Source: Streptomyces griseoloalbus
GTDB lineage: Bacteria; Actinomycetota; Actinomycetes; Streptomycetales; Streptomycetaceae
Assembly (NCBI GenBank): GCA_014650015.1
Contig: BMUD01000012.1
Coordinates: 188,567 to 252,566 of the forward strand
Direction: 5' to 3'
Length of the DNA: 64,000 nt
In this document: piece after piece, positions 25,731-33,455 of the stretch
Position numbering within the stretch: position 1 is the stretch's first letter
How the letters are laid out: each line of letters starts with the position of its first letter
Translations under genes and position numbers: made by a program
Notes under the pieces: generated by a model
The model's input: only the letters and a program-made list of their open reading frames with translations
Database searches by the model: none
What the model was told of the DNA's origin: nothing

Positions 25731-26776
25731 GCGGCCTTGTCCGCGGCCTCGGCGAGTGCCTTCACGTAGTCCTCGAGGACGTACGGGATGGATAGCGGGG
25801 TCGGGTTGGCGGCGGTGGCCAGCGGGGTGCTGCCGGGCAGCAGGTAGAGGGAGTCCCGCTTGACGGCGGCCAGCTTGGAGGTGAGCGGGTCGCTCTTGAG
25901 GGCCTTCAGCAGTTCGCCCGTGTCGTCGCCGTAGCCGGTGATGATGTCGACGTCGTTGAAGTCGTCGATGTGCTCGGCGCTCTTGGTGAGGACGAACTTC
26001 TTCGTCGACGCGGACGGTCCGGAGACGCTGGCGGGGATCTTCAGGCCGAGGTCGGTGAAGAACTGCGTGCGGGTGTCGTGGGTGGTGTAGAAGCCGACCT
26101 GGCTGACGTTCTTGGACGACACGTGCGTCATGAACATCGCCGACTTCCCCTTCAGCTGGGGGTACTTGGCGGCCGTCTTCTCGATCTGCCCCTCGAGGTC
26201 GGCGATCAGTTCGTCACCTTCGTCGGCCAGTCCGATGGCCTTGCTGTTCAGGCGGATGATGTCGCGCCACGGGGTCGCCCAGGCCGCCTCGGGGTAGGCC
26301 ACCACGGGAGCGATCTGGCTGAGGGTCTCGTAGTCCTGCTTCGTCAGTCCGGAGTACGAGGCGAGGATGACGTCCGGCTTGGTGTCGGCGACGGCCTCGA
26401 AGTCGATGCCGTCGGTCTCGTCGAACAGGACCGGCGTCTTGGCGCCGAGTTCCTTGAGCCGCTTCTCGACCCAGGGCAGCACGCCGTCCGCGTCGTCGTC
26501 ACCGAAGTTGGCCCGCGCCATGCCGACGGGGACGACGCCGAGGGCGAGCGGCACTTCGTCGTTGGCCCAGTTCACGGTGGCGACGCGCTGGGGCTTGGCG
26601 GGGATCTCGGTGGTCCCGAGCGCGTGCTTGATCGTCACGGGGAACCGGCCGGCGCCGTCGGCACCCGCACCGGCGGAGCTGCTGTCGTCCTTGTCACCGG
26701 ACTCGCCGCCGCAGGCGGTGAGTCCGAACAGGAGGGCCGCCGCGAGGGCGAGTGCACGAAGGCGTGGGGTTCTCAT
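25727..26776 (-). CDS. ferric-siderophore-binding lipoprotein
   Basis: A 349-aa extracellular solute-binding lipoprotein, first gene of the uptake operon. A basic start and hydrophobic core end in the lipobox LTAC with the lipidated cysteine at residue 22, followed by a Gly/Ser/Asp-rich linker. The FecB/FepB domain contains ALGTTEIPAKPQRVATVNWANDEVPLALG and KPDVILASYSGLTKQDYETLSQIAPVVAYP. ATG 26776 fits the lipoprotein signal; an ATG 15 bp upstream would add five residues. An iron-box-like sequence lies 72 bp upstream. Confidence 0.92.
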   Translation of the reverse strand: MRTPRLRALALAAALLFGLTACGGESGDKDDSSSAGAGADGAGRFPVTIKHALGTTEIPAKPQRVATVNWANDEVPLALGVVPVGMARANFGDDDADGVLPWVEKRLKELGAKTPVLFDETDGIDFEAVADTKPDVILASYSGLTKQDYETLSQIAPVVAYPEAAWATPWRDIIRLNSKAIGLADEGDELIADLEGQIEKTAAKYPQLKGKSAMFMTHVSSKNVSQVGFYTTHDTRTQFFTDLGLKIPASVSGPSASTKKFVLTKSAEHIDDFNDVDIITGYGDDTGELLKALKSDPLTSKLAAVKRDSLYLLPGSTPLATAANPTPLSIPYVLEDYVKALAEAADKAA

Positions 26777-26847
26777 CGACCCGTGTTCCACTTTCGATCG
26801 GTATGCCGGGGCTCACGCAGGGCGGGGACACCAAGCGCGACGGCAAG

Positions 26848-26866
26848 TTAGGTAAGGCTTGCCTGC
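26848..26866. promoter_or_regulatory. iron box (DmdR/IdeR/DtxR-type operator)
   Basis: TTAGGTAAGGCTTGCCTGC is a 19-bp partial palindrome matching the DmdR1/IdeR consensus (TTAGGTTAGGCTMACCTAA) over the left half and the GGCTnnCCT core. It lies 72 bp upstream of the siderophore-binding lipoprotein start. Iron-replete DmdR binding here should repress the whole operon. The right arm is the weaker half. Confidence 0.75.
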
Positions 26867-26992
26867 ACAGCGTATGGAGCGGCGGCCTACGGATCAATCG
26901 AGCCTTTTTGACAGCCCTTGTAGCGATCGGGACACGCGTGGCCGCGGGCTCCGGCACGGCACGGCTGTCCGCCCCGCCGCTGTCGGCACGTC

Positions 26993-27763
26993 TCAGCGCG
27001 CCCGGAACCTGCCGGGCGTCATGCCGGTCGTCCGCCGGAAGGCCGCCCCGAAGGCGCTCGCCGAGCGGTAGCCGACCGCTTCGGCCACCACGTCGACCTC
27101 GCAACCGAGAGAAAGGAGCTGCACGGCGTGCTGGGCTCGTACCGAGGCGACCCAGCGGGCGAAACTCGTGCCCGTCTCGGCGCGGAACGCACGGGTCAGC
27201 GTGCGCGCGCTGCATCCGAGCGAGGCGGCCCAGCCCGTCAGCGTCCGCTGGTCGGCGGGATCGGCCCGCACCACGTCCACGATCGGCCGCAGCAACGCGG
27301 ACGTGGGCAGCTGCACCAGCAGCGCCCGGCGCGACGGCCGCAGGACGTCGAGGACCATCGCCTCGGTCACGGCCCGGGAACGCGGCGGCAGGTCCGCCTC
27401 CTCGAGCCGCTCCAGGAGGAGCCGGAGCAGCGGGGTGATCTCCACGGCCACCGGCACGTCGGGCAGCGCCGACACCGTGCCGTGCCGGAAGAAGTGGGCA
27501 CGGTAGGAGGTGCCCGCGACCGCCGAGGCGGAGTGCAGCTGCCCCGCCGGCATCCACAGTCCCAGGGTCGGCGTGACGCACCACACCCGGGAACCCACCA
27601 CGACCGTGGACGTACCGCGCTCGTTCCACAGGAGTTCGTGCCACGGATGCGAGTGTTCGTTCCACGCCGTGTCGGTGGCGACGACCTCCTCGTACCCCTG
27701 GATCACGAACGGCACGTCCACCTCACCCGCGGCGAGCGACGGCAGGTCCCTGGTGACACGCAT
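26993..27763 (-). CDS. AraC-family transcriptional regulator
   Basis: A 256-aa one-component regulator. The N-terminal ~120 residues form a cupin sensor (WNEHSHPWHELLWNERGTSTVVVGSRVWCVTPTLGLWMPAGQLHS). The C-terminal ~100 residues are two AraC helix-turn-helices, the second as VDVVAEAVGYRSASAFGAAFRRTTGMTPGRFR. It is encoded on the same strand and immediately upstream of the siderophore uptake operon (217 bp gap). AraC proteins next to such operons often sense the siderophore, but the cupin type equally serves aromatic or sugar ligands. Control of the operon is inference. Confidence 0.88.
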   Translation of the reverse strand: MRVTRDLPSLAAGEVDVPFVIQGYEEVVATDTAWNEHSHPWHELLWNERGTSTVVVGSRVWCVTPTLGLWMPAGQLHSASAVAGTSYRAHFFRHGTVSALPDVPVAVEITPLLRLLLERLEEADLPPRSRAVTEAMVLDVLRPSRRALLVQLPTSALLRPIVDVVRADPADQRTLTGWAASLGCSARTLTRAFRAETGTSFARWVASVRAQHAVQLLSLGCEVDVVAEAVGYRSASAFGAAFRRTTGMTPGRFRAR

Positions 27764-27925
27764 GCGCTCAGGCTAACCGGAGCCCGGCCTCCGCCGGCCG
27801 TCGCGTCCGAGGACTCGGGCGGTCTCGCGCGCGGCGCCGTGGGCGGGCGCGGCCGACGCCGATGAGCGTGGGGGCGGCGGGCCCCGCCCGGCCGCCGCCG
27901 ACCACCGCGACGCCGACGTGCCGTG

Positions 27926-29008
27926 TCATGCGGCGGTGGTGAACTTCCTGCGCCAGGCCAGGGACACGTGGACGAGGCCGATCAGGACGGGCACCTCGAT
28001 CAGGGGTCCCACGACGCCGGACAGGGCCTGGCCGGAGGTGACACCGAAGGTGGCGATGGCGACCGCGATGGCCAGCTCGAAGTTGTTGCCGGCCGCCGTG
28101 AAGGCGAGGGTGGCGGTGCGGTCGTAGGCGAGGCCGATCACCTTGCCCAGGAGGAAGGTGCCGGCCCACATCACGGCGAAGTACACCAGCAGCGGCAGCG
28201 CGATGCGTGCGACGTCGAGGGGCTGGGTGGTGATGGTCTTCCCCTGCAGGGCGAAGAGGACGACGATCGTAAAGAGCAGGCCGTACAGCGCCCACGGGCC
28301 GATCTTCGGCAGGACGGCGGTCTCGTACGTCTCGCGGCCCAGTGTCCGCTCGCCGATGCGGCGGGTGAGGAATCCGGCGAGGAGCGGCACCCCGAGGAAG
28401 ATCACGACGTTGAGCGCGATCTTCCCCGTCGAGATGTCCAGGCTCTCGCCGTCGCCCAGGCCCAGCCGGCCGGGCAGCAGATCGAGGTAGAACCAGCCGA
28501 GCAGGCCGAACGCCAGGACCTGGAAGACGGAGTTGAGGGCGACCAGGACGGCGGCGGCCTCACGGTCGCCGCAGGCGAGGTCGTTCCAGATGACGACCAT
28601 GGCGATGCAGCGGGCCAGACCGACGATGATCAGGCCGGTGCGGTACTCGGGCAGGTCCGGCAGGAAGAGCCAGGCCAGCGCGAACATCACGGCCGGGCCG
28701 ATCAGCCAGTTGACGACCAGCGACGAGACCATCAGCCTCTTGTCGCCGGTGACGGCGTCGAGCCGGTCGTAGCGGACCTTGGCGAGCACCGGATACATCA
28801 TGACCAGCAGGCCGAGCGCGATCGGCAGGGAGACGCCGCCGACCTCCAGGTGCGCGAGGGCGTCGTCCATGCCGGGAACCAGGCGCCCCAGGCCGAGACC
28901 CACGGCCATGGCGACGAGGATCCAGACGGCGAGGAAGCGGTCGAGCGTCGACAGCTTCGCGACGATCGAGGGTTCCTCGGCGGTCGCGGGTGTTTCTGTG
29001 CGGGTCAC
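27926..29008 (-). CDS. acr3: arsenite efflux permease, Acr3 family
   Basis: A 360-aa membrane protein with about ten hydrophobic segments, exporting arsenite (and possibly antimonite) using the proton gradient. The conserved cysteine lies in GLARCIAMVVIWNDLACGD and the second conserved region reads FTAAGNNFELAIAVAIATFGVTSGQALSGVVGPLIEVPVLIGLV; both are Acr3 hallmarks. The GTG start overlaps the stop of arsR as GTGA. It forms a two-gene operon with arsR, divergent from arsC. Confidence 0.93.
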   Translation of the reverse strand: MTRTETPATAEEPSIVAKLSTLDRFLAVWILVAMAVGLGLGRLVPGMDDALAHLEVGGVSLPIALGLLVMMYPVLAKVRYDRLDAVTGDKRLMVSSLVVNWLIGPAVMFALAWLFLPDLPEYRTGLIIVGLARCIAMVVIWNDLACGDREAAAVLVALNSVFQVLAFGLLGWFYLDLLPGRLGLGDGESLDISTGKIALNVVIFLGVPLLAGFLTRRIGERTLGRETYETAVLPKIGPWALYGLLFTIVVLFALQGKTITTQPLDVARIALPLLVYFAVMWAGTFLLGKVIGLAYDRTATLAFTAAGNNFELAIAVAIATFGVTSGQALSGVVGPLIEVPVLIGLVHVSLAWRRKFTTAA

Positions 29009-29313
29009 GGACAGGCCCTCTTGTTGTCGGCGGCGTTGCGGGCGGACTCGGCGAGGTCGGTGAACTGGCCGGCGAGCCGGGCGATGACGTCCGGACGCAG
29101 CTTGTAGTACGTGTACCGGCCGCACGGCTCGGTCTCGACCACACCGGCCTCGCGCAGCACTCTGAGGTGGTTGGAGAGGTTGGTCTGCCGGGCACCGGTC
29201 TCCTCCACCAGGTGGGTGGTGCACAGCGTCTCTCGGGCGAGCAGGGCCACGATGCGCAGCCTGAGCGGGTCCGCCAGAACCCGGATCAGGTCAGCGTCGA
29301 CTGACGTCATCAT
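29005..29313 (-). CDS. arsR: ArsR-family arsenic repressor
   Basis: A 102-aa winged-helix repressor. The DNA-binding segment ARQTNLSNHLRVLREAGVVETEPCGRYTYYKL is canonical. Cysteines occur in ARETLCTTHL, TEPCGRY and the C-terminal RACP; an As(III) site built from such thiols is likely but not the classic ELCVCDL. It starts with two consecutive ATG codons (29313 or 29310). It precedes acr3 and faces arsC across about 90 bp containing two palindromic elements. Confidence 0.92.
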   Translation of the reverse strand: MMTSVDADLIRVLADPLRLRIVALLARETLCTTHLVEETGARQTNLSNHLRVLREAGVVETEPCGRYTYYKLRPDVIARLAGQFTDLAESARNAADNKRACP

Positions 29314-29328
29314 GTGCTGATACTGTCA

Positions 29329-29364
29329 CATCAGTGATGACTGACATCACGGGTACTGAAGTCA
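29329..29364. promoter_or_regulatory. ArsR operator candidates between arsR and arsC
   Basis: CATCAGTGATG (29329-29339) is palindromic apart from its central base. It is followed by TGACATCA (29342-29349) and TGAAGTCA (29357-29364), an inverted pair with one mismatch. Both sit 16-51 bp from the arsR start and 41-76 bp from arsC, as expected for an autoregulated divergent ars promoter. Which half-sites ArsR uses cannot be read from sequence. Confidence 0.6.
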
Positions 29365-29404
29365 TCCACGCCTGACGCCGTCGTGAGACAAGAGAGACCT
29401 CCTG

Positions 29405-29818
29405 ATGTCCGACAAGCCCTCCGTGCTCTTCGTCTGTGTCCACAACGCCGGCCGTTCCCAGATGGCCGCGGCGTGGCTGACTCACCTGGCCGGGGACCGC
29501 GTCGAGGTCCGTTCCGCCGGCTCCGCCCCGGGCACCGAGGTCAACCCGGCCGCCGTCGAGGCGATGCGCGAGGTCGGCATCGACATCGCCGCCGAGGTAC
29601 CGAAGGCGCTCACCGTGGACGCCGTGCGGGAGTCCGACGTCTGTATCACCATGGGCTGCGGCGACACCTGCCCGGTCTTTCCCGGCAAGCGGTACCTGGA
29701 CTGGCGGTTGGACGACCCGGCGGGGCAGGGCGTCGAGGCGGTCCGCCCGATCCGGGACGAGATCAAGGTGCTGGTCGAAGGACTGATCGAGGAGATCGCC
29801 CCGCAGCGGAAGAGCTGA
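29405..29818 (+). CDS. arsC: arsenate reductase, low-molecular-weight phosphatase type
   Basis: A 137-aa arsenate reductase converting As(V) to As(III) for export by Acr3. The PTPase-like P-loop with nucleophilic cysteine is FVCVHNAGRSQMAAAW. The cysteines of MGCGDTCPVFPGKRYLDW form the redox relay seen in thioredoxin- or mycothiol-linked enzymes. The start has a purine-rich AGAGAGAC upstream. The last codons and the stop lie in a 32-bp tandemly duplicated unit. Divergent from arsR-acr3. Confidence 0.93.
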   Translation: MSDKPSVLFVCVHNAGRSQMAAAWLTHLAGDRVEVRSAGSAPGTEVNPAAVEAMREVGIDIAAEVPKALTVDAVRESDVCITMGCGDTCPVFPGKRYLDWRLDDPAGQGVEAVRPIRDEIKVLVEGLIEEIAPQRKS

Positions 29819-29867
29819 TCGGGGAGATCGGCCTCCAGCGGAAGAGCTGATCGGGGAGATCGGCCTC
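29804..29867. repeat. 32-bp perfect tandem duplication at the arsC 3' end
   Basis: The 32 nt from 29804 (beginning CAGCGGAAGAGCTGATCGGG) are repeated exactly at 29836-29867. The first copy holds the last codons and the TGA of arsC; the second lies outside the gene. A third, partly diverged unit start (GCAGCCGAAGG) follows. The preceding GAGGAGATCG suggests the unit grew from the gene's own 3' end. Confidence 0.9.
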
Positions 29868-29954
29868 GCAGCCGAAGGCCTGAGCTCCGAGGCCGAAGCG
29901 GTGCCGGCGGCCCGCCGGAGCGGACCACCGCAGACGGCCCGTGACAGCAGGCCC

Positions 29955-30069
29955 GCCATGCCCGCGAGGACGCCGGGGCCACGCTGTCGTACACCCAGCC
30001 GGCCCGCCGTTCCGAGACCAGCAGGCCGGCCTCGCGCGGTCTGCGCAGGTGGTGGCTGACGACACCATG
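29955..30069 (-). pseudogene. remnant of a second ArsR-family regulator
   Basis: The minus strand encodes VVSHHLRRPREAGLLVSERR, then AGWVYDSVAPAS, an unmistakable recognition helix and wing of an ArsR-family protein. No start, N-terminal half or proper C-terminus survives. A proline replaces the leucine expected in HHLRRLREAGLL. It lies between arsC and the PadR gene and may derive from another ars-type operon. No function is expected. Confidence 0.6.
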
Positions 30070-30136
30070 ACGTCCGGCCGGGCCCGCACCCGGTGGCGTC
30101 CGGTGCCGCGACCTGGCGCCGGGACGTAGGATCGAT

Positions 30137-30148
30137 TGCCGATATCGG
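30137..30148. promoter_or_regulatory. CGATATCG-containing site upstream of padR
   Basis: TGCCGATATCGG contains the 10-bp perfect palindrome CCGATATCGG. It lies 42-53 bp upstream of the PadR GTG start. The 11-mer CGATATCGGCA, read from the opposite strand here, also occurs exactly at 31850-31860 upstream of the adjacent permease gene. A shared PadR operator is the simplest reading. Confidence 0.55.
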
Positions 30149-30189
30149 TTTCGTCACTGCCCCGGGCCGGGGCGGAAGGTGGGAAGAGG

Positions 30190-30498
30190 GTGCGGGAATT
30201 CCAGCGGGGCGCGGTGCGGCTGCACATCCTCCACCACGCCGCCGAGGAGGAGATCCACGGCGCCTGGATGACCGAGGAGCTGGCCCGTCACGGGTACCGG
30301 ATCAGCCCGGGCACGCTGTATCCGACGCTGCACCGGCTGGAGGCCGACGGGCTGCTGGCATCCGAGCAGCGTGTGGTCGGCGGCCGTACCCGGCGGGTGT
30401 ACCGGGCGACGGAGGCGGGGAGGCAAGCGCTGGCGGAGGACCGCCGGGCGCTGAGCGAGCTGGCCCGAGAGGTCCTCGGCGACGACGTACCCGGCTGA
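30190..30498 (+). CDS. PadR-family transcriptional regulator
   Basis: A 102-aa winged-helix regulator: FQRGAVRLHILHHAAEEEIHGAWMTEELARHGYRISPGTLYPTLHRLEADGLL matches the PadR core, followed by the beta-wing GGRTRRVYRATEAGRQAL. It is of the short subfamily without a long C-terminal dimerisation domain. GTG 30190 is chosen, with GGAAGG about 9 nt upstream; the frame opens at a TTG (30136) that lies in the putative operator. It is convergent with the APC permease gene, 40 bp between stops, and probably regulates it and itself. Confidence 0.85.
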   Translation: MREFQRGAVRLHILHHAAEEEIHGAWMTEELARHGYRISPGTLYPTLHRLEADGLLASEQRVVGGRTRRVYRATEAGRQALAEDRRALSELAREVLGDDVPG

Positions 30499-30538
30499 AT
30501 CGCGGCCGGAGCACGGCGCGCGGCCCGACCTCGCGGTT

Positions 30539-31807
30539 TCAGCTCCGCGCCGCGGCCGCACGGCGGACGCCGTACACGGCGGCGCCCGCCGCCAGGACCG
30601 CCGCGCCGGAGATCACCGACGAGACGGGAAGCGCGAAGGCCAGGACGAGGCACCCGGCCAGACCGACGACCGGGACGATCCGCGCCGGACGGCCCTCGTC
30701 GGGAGCGAGGGTGAGAGCGGAGGCGTTGGCGACCGCGTAGTACACGAGGACGCCGAAGGAGGAGAACCCGATCGCCGCCCGCACGTCCGCCGTGGCCGCG
30801 ACCGCGGCGACGATCAGGCCGACGACCAGCTCCGCGCGATGCGGCACCTTGAACCTCGGGTGGACGGCCGCCAGAGCGGGGGGCAGGTGCCGGTCCCGGG
30901 CCATCGCCAGGGTGGTCCGCGAGACTCCCAGGATCAACGCCAGCAGCGAGCCGAGCGCGGCCACCGCCGCACCCACCCGTACGACCGGCTCCAGCCCGCC
31001 GGCACCGGCGGCGCGCACCGCGTCCGACAGCGGCGCCGCCGCCGCGGCCAGCCGCACGGGACCCAGCACCAGCAGCACGGACACCGCCACCATCACGTAC
31101 ACGACCAGGGCGATGCCCAGGGCCAGCGGAACGGCCCGCGGGATGGTGCGCCGCGGATCGCGAACCTCCTCACCGAGCGTCGCGATCCGCGCGTACCCGG
31201 CGAACGCGAAGAACAGCAGGCCGGCCGCCTGCAGCACACCGCCGAAGGTGGTGTCGTCGCCGACGGCCAGGCGTGCCGCCCCGGTCCTGCCGGACGTGAG
31301 CGTGGCGACCACGACCGCGGCGAGCACCGCCAGGACGACGGCGACGATCACCCGGGTCAGCAGTGCGGACTTCCGCACGCCCGTGTAATTGACCGCGGTC
31401 AGCGCCACCACGGCGGCCACCGCCACGGCGTGGGCCTGGCCGGGCCACACGTACCAGCCGACCGTCAGCGCCATCGCCGCGCAGGAGGCGGTCTTACCGA
31501 CCACGAAACCCCACCCGGCGAGGTAGCCCCAGAACGCGCCGAGACGCTCGCGGCCGTAGACGTACGTACCGCCCGAGGCCGGGTGGCGGGCGGCGAGGCG
31601 GGCGGAGGAGGTGGCGTTGCAGTACGCGACGACGGCGGCCAGGGCCAGCCCGATGAGCAGCCCGGAGCCGGCCGCGCGGGCGGCCGGGGCGAGGGCGGCG
31701 AAGATTCCCGCGCCGATCATCGACCCCAGGCCGATCACGACGGCATCGCTCACCCCCAGCCGCCGGTGCAGCTCGTCCGGCACCCCGACGGTCGACGGCT
31801 TGCTCAT
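30539..31807 (-). CDS. APC-family amino acid/amine permease
   Basis: A 422-aa inner-membrane transporter with about twelve hydrophobic segments. The first helix GLGSMIGAGIFAALAPAA is the APC-superfamily substrate-binding signature, followed by ATSSARLAARHPASGGTYVYGRERLG and FFAFAGYARIATLGEEVRDPRRTIPRAVPL, as in YjeH/cationic-amino-acid-type carriers. Substrate not predictable. ATG 31807 has GGAGGAG 7 nt upstream. The promoter region contains the same CGATATCGGCA motif as the convergent padR gene. Confidence 0.88.
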   Translation of the reverse strand: MSKPSTVGVPDELHRRLGVSDAVVIGLGSMIGAGIFAALAPAARAAGSGLLIGLALAAVVAYCNATSSARLAARHPASGGTYVYGRERLGAFWGYLAGWGFVVGKTASCAAMALTVGWYVWPGQAHAVAVAAVVALTAVNYTGVRKSALLTRVIVAVVLAVLAAVVVATLTSGRTGAARLAVGDDTTFGGVLQAAGLLFFAFAGYARIATLGEEVRDPRRTIPRAVPLALGIALVVYVMVAVSVLLVLGPVRLAAAAAPLSDAVRAAGAGGLEPVVRVGAAVAALGSLLALILGVSRTTLAMARDRHLPPALAAVHPRFKVPHRAELVVGLIVAAVAATADVRAAIGFSSFGVLVYYAVANASALTLAPDEGRPARIVPVVGLAGCLVLAFALPVSSVISGAAVLAAGAAVYGVRRAAAARS

Positions 31808-31849
31808 GGCCCACTCCTCCGGCGGCGTGGCCGCACCTGTGACGGACGT

Positions 31850-31860
31850 CGATATCGGCA
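31850..31860. promoter_or_regulatory. CGATATCGGCA site upstream of APC permease
   Basis: An exact 11-nt copy, in opposite genome orientation, of the motif upstream of padR. It lies 43 bp upstream of the permease ATG, compatible with repression of the permease promoter by PadR. The 276 bp between this gene and fluC contain no other feature that I recognise. Confidence 0.5.
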
Positions 31861-32083
31861 GACGATACGGGACCTCGCAGGCCGCTTCGACCTCACCCCG
31901 GGCCGCAGGATGCCCGTCCGGCCGCCCGGTTACCCTGGTGGCCTGCGGCAGCCCGGACGGGCGGCCGCGCGGCGGTGGGGCTCGCCGCACCCGAACCGCG
32001 GCACCGACGCCGCCGACAGTCCCTACTGGTGATCGCACCCGCTCGCACTCCCGGGCGAGGACACGAGTAGGAGACGCGCGTCC

Positions 32084-32566
32084 ATGACCACACCACGCGA
32101 CCGGAGCGCCGGAACCACGGCCGCCGACGCCGGTCTGTCACCGCCCGCTCGGCGCCGCCGGGCCGCACGGGGGCAGGCACCCGTCGTCGCCGCCGTCGCG
32201 GTCGGCGGCGCCCTCGGGGCCTCGGCCCGCTACGGAGCCTCACTCCTGTGGCCCACCGCCGCCGGCGGCTTCCCCTGGACCACCCTGGCGGTCAACACGG
32301 TCGGATGTGCGGTCATCGGCGTCTTCATGGTGATCATCACCGATGTGTGGGCCGCGCACCGGCTGGTGCGGCCCTTCTTCGGGACCGGCGTCCTGGGCGG
32401 CTTCACCACGTTTTCGACGTACGCCGTCGACATCCAGCGCCTGGTGGCGGACGGCCACGCCCGCACCGGCCTGACCTATCTGGCGGCCACCGCACTGGCC
32501 GCCGTCGCGGCGGTGTGGTGCGCTGCGGAGGGGACCCGCCGGCTGATCTCCCGGAGGCAGAAGTGA
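32084..32566 (+). CDS. crcB: fluoride channel FluC/CrcB (first subunit)
   Basis: A 160-aa four-helix fluoride exporter subunit. The Fluc signatures [11 protein letters not shown], the pore asparagine region [17 protein letters not shown] and [17 protein letters not shown] are all present. About 35 extra basic, non-conserved N-terminal residues precede the first helix. Two different Fluc genes flanking a DUF190 gene suggest an obligate heterodimer. The stop overlaps the next start as GTGA. Confidence 0.93.
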   Translation: MTTPRDRSAGTTAADAGLSPPARRRRAARGQAPVVAAVAVGGALGASARYGASLLWPTAAGGFPWTTLAVNTVGCAVIGVFMVIITDVWAAHRLVRPFFGTGVLGGFTTFSTYAVDIQRLVADGHARTGLTYLAATALAAVAAVWCAAEGTRRLISRRQK

Positions 32567-32949
32567 CACGGCTGCACGGCACCGCACTGCGGGTGACGAT
32601 CTTCGTCGGCGAGAACGACACCTTCCGTCACCGGCCCCTGTACAGCGAGATCGTCCACCGCGCGCACAAGTCCGGCCTGGCGGGGGCCAGTGTCTTCCGC
32701 GGCATCGAGGGTTTCGGCGCCTCCTCCCTCGTCCACACCACCCGGCTGCTGTCGCTGAGCGAGGACCTGCCGGTGGCCGTCGTCATCGTCGACGACGAAG
32801 AGCGCGTCCGCGCTTTCCTGCCCCAGCTGGACGAACTGGTCACCGAGGGCCTGGTGATCCTCGACGACTGCGAGGTCATCCGCTACGTCGGCCGGGACGA
32901 GGGCAAGGACGCGGACAAGGAGCGGCGGGGCAGGGGGAAGAAGGCGTGA
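32563..32949 (+). CDS. DUF190 domain-containing protein
   Basis: A 128-aa soluble protein of the DUF190 (PII-like fold) family. The core runs [45 protein letters not shown] and [29 protein letters not shown]190 genes are repeatedly found between paired crcB genes and are assumed to act in fluoride resistance, perhaps as a regulatory subunit; the mechanism is unknown. The tail is highly charged (about 15 lysine, arginine, aspartate and glutamate residues). GTG start overlaps crcB, and its own stop overlaps the second crcB. Confidence 0.88.
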   Translation: MTRLHGTALRVTIFVGENDTFRHRPLYSEIVHRAHKSGLAGASVFRGIEGFGASSLVHTTRLLSLSEDLPVAVVIVDDEERVRAFLPQLDELVTEGLVILDDCEVIRYVGRDEGKDADKERRGRGKKA

Positions 32950-33320
32950 ACTGGCTGCTCGTCATCGCGGGAGCCATGGTCGGGGCGCCGTTGCGGTACC
33001 TGACCGACCGCTCGGTCCAGGCCAGGCACGACACGCTGTTCCCCTGGGGCACGTTCACCGTGAACATCGTCGGCTGCCTGATCCTCGGTGTCCTCACCGG
33101 CGCGGTGTCCTACGGCGCCGCCTCCGACTCGGTGCGGTTGCTGATCGGCACCGGGTTCTGCGGAGCCCTGACCACCTACTCCACCTTCTCCTACGAGACC
33201 CTGCGGCTGGCCGAGACCGGCGCGAGGTTCTTCGCCGCCGCCAATGTCGTCGCCGGCGTCGACGCCGGGGTCGGAGCGGCGTTCACCGGCGCCGGCCTCG
33301 CCCAGGCGATCTGGGCCTGA
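32946..33320 (+). CDS. crcB: fluoride channel FluC/CrcB (second subunit)
   Basis: A 124-aa second Fluc subunit with four membrane helices and no N-terminal extension. Motifs are [33 protein letters not shown] and [19 protein letters not shown]. It differs clearly from the first copy, in keeping with paired non-identical subunits. The GTG start overlaps the DUF190 stop. No guanidine/fluoride riboswitch could be identified ahead of the operon by eye. Confidence 0.93.
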   Translation: MNWLLVIAGAMVGAPLRYLTDRSVQARHDTLFPWGTFTVNIVGCLILGVLTGAVSYGAASDSVRLLIGTGFCGALTTYSTFSYETLRLAETGARFFAAANVVAGVDAGVGAAFTGAGLAQAIWA

Positions 33321-33455
33321 ACGTCGGGACGTACCGCCACGCCGGTGATGCCCGTGCGCACCACCCGACCGCTGCCGCGCGGGCACACCGACACCGGCGG
33401 GAACAACCCCCGCCCCCGCCGGGTTGGTGCGAGCGTCGGAGAGAGAGGCGGAGCC

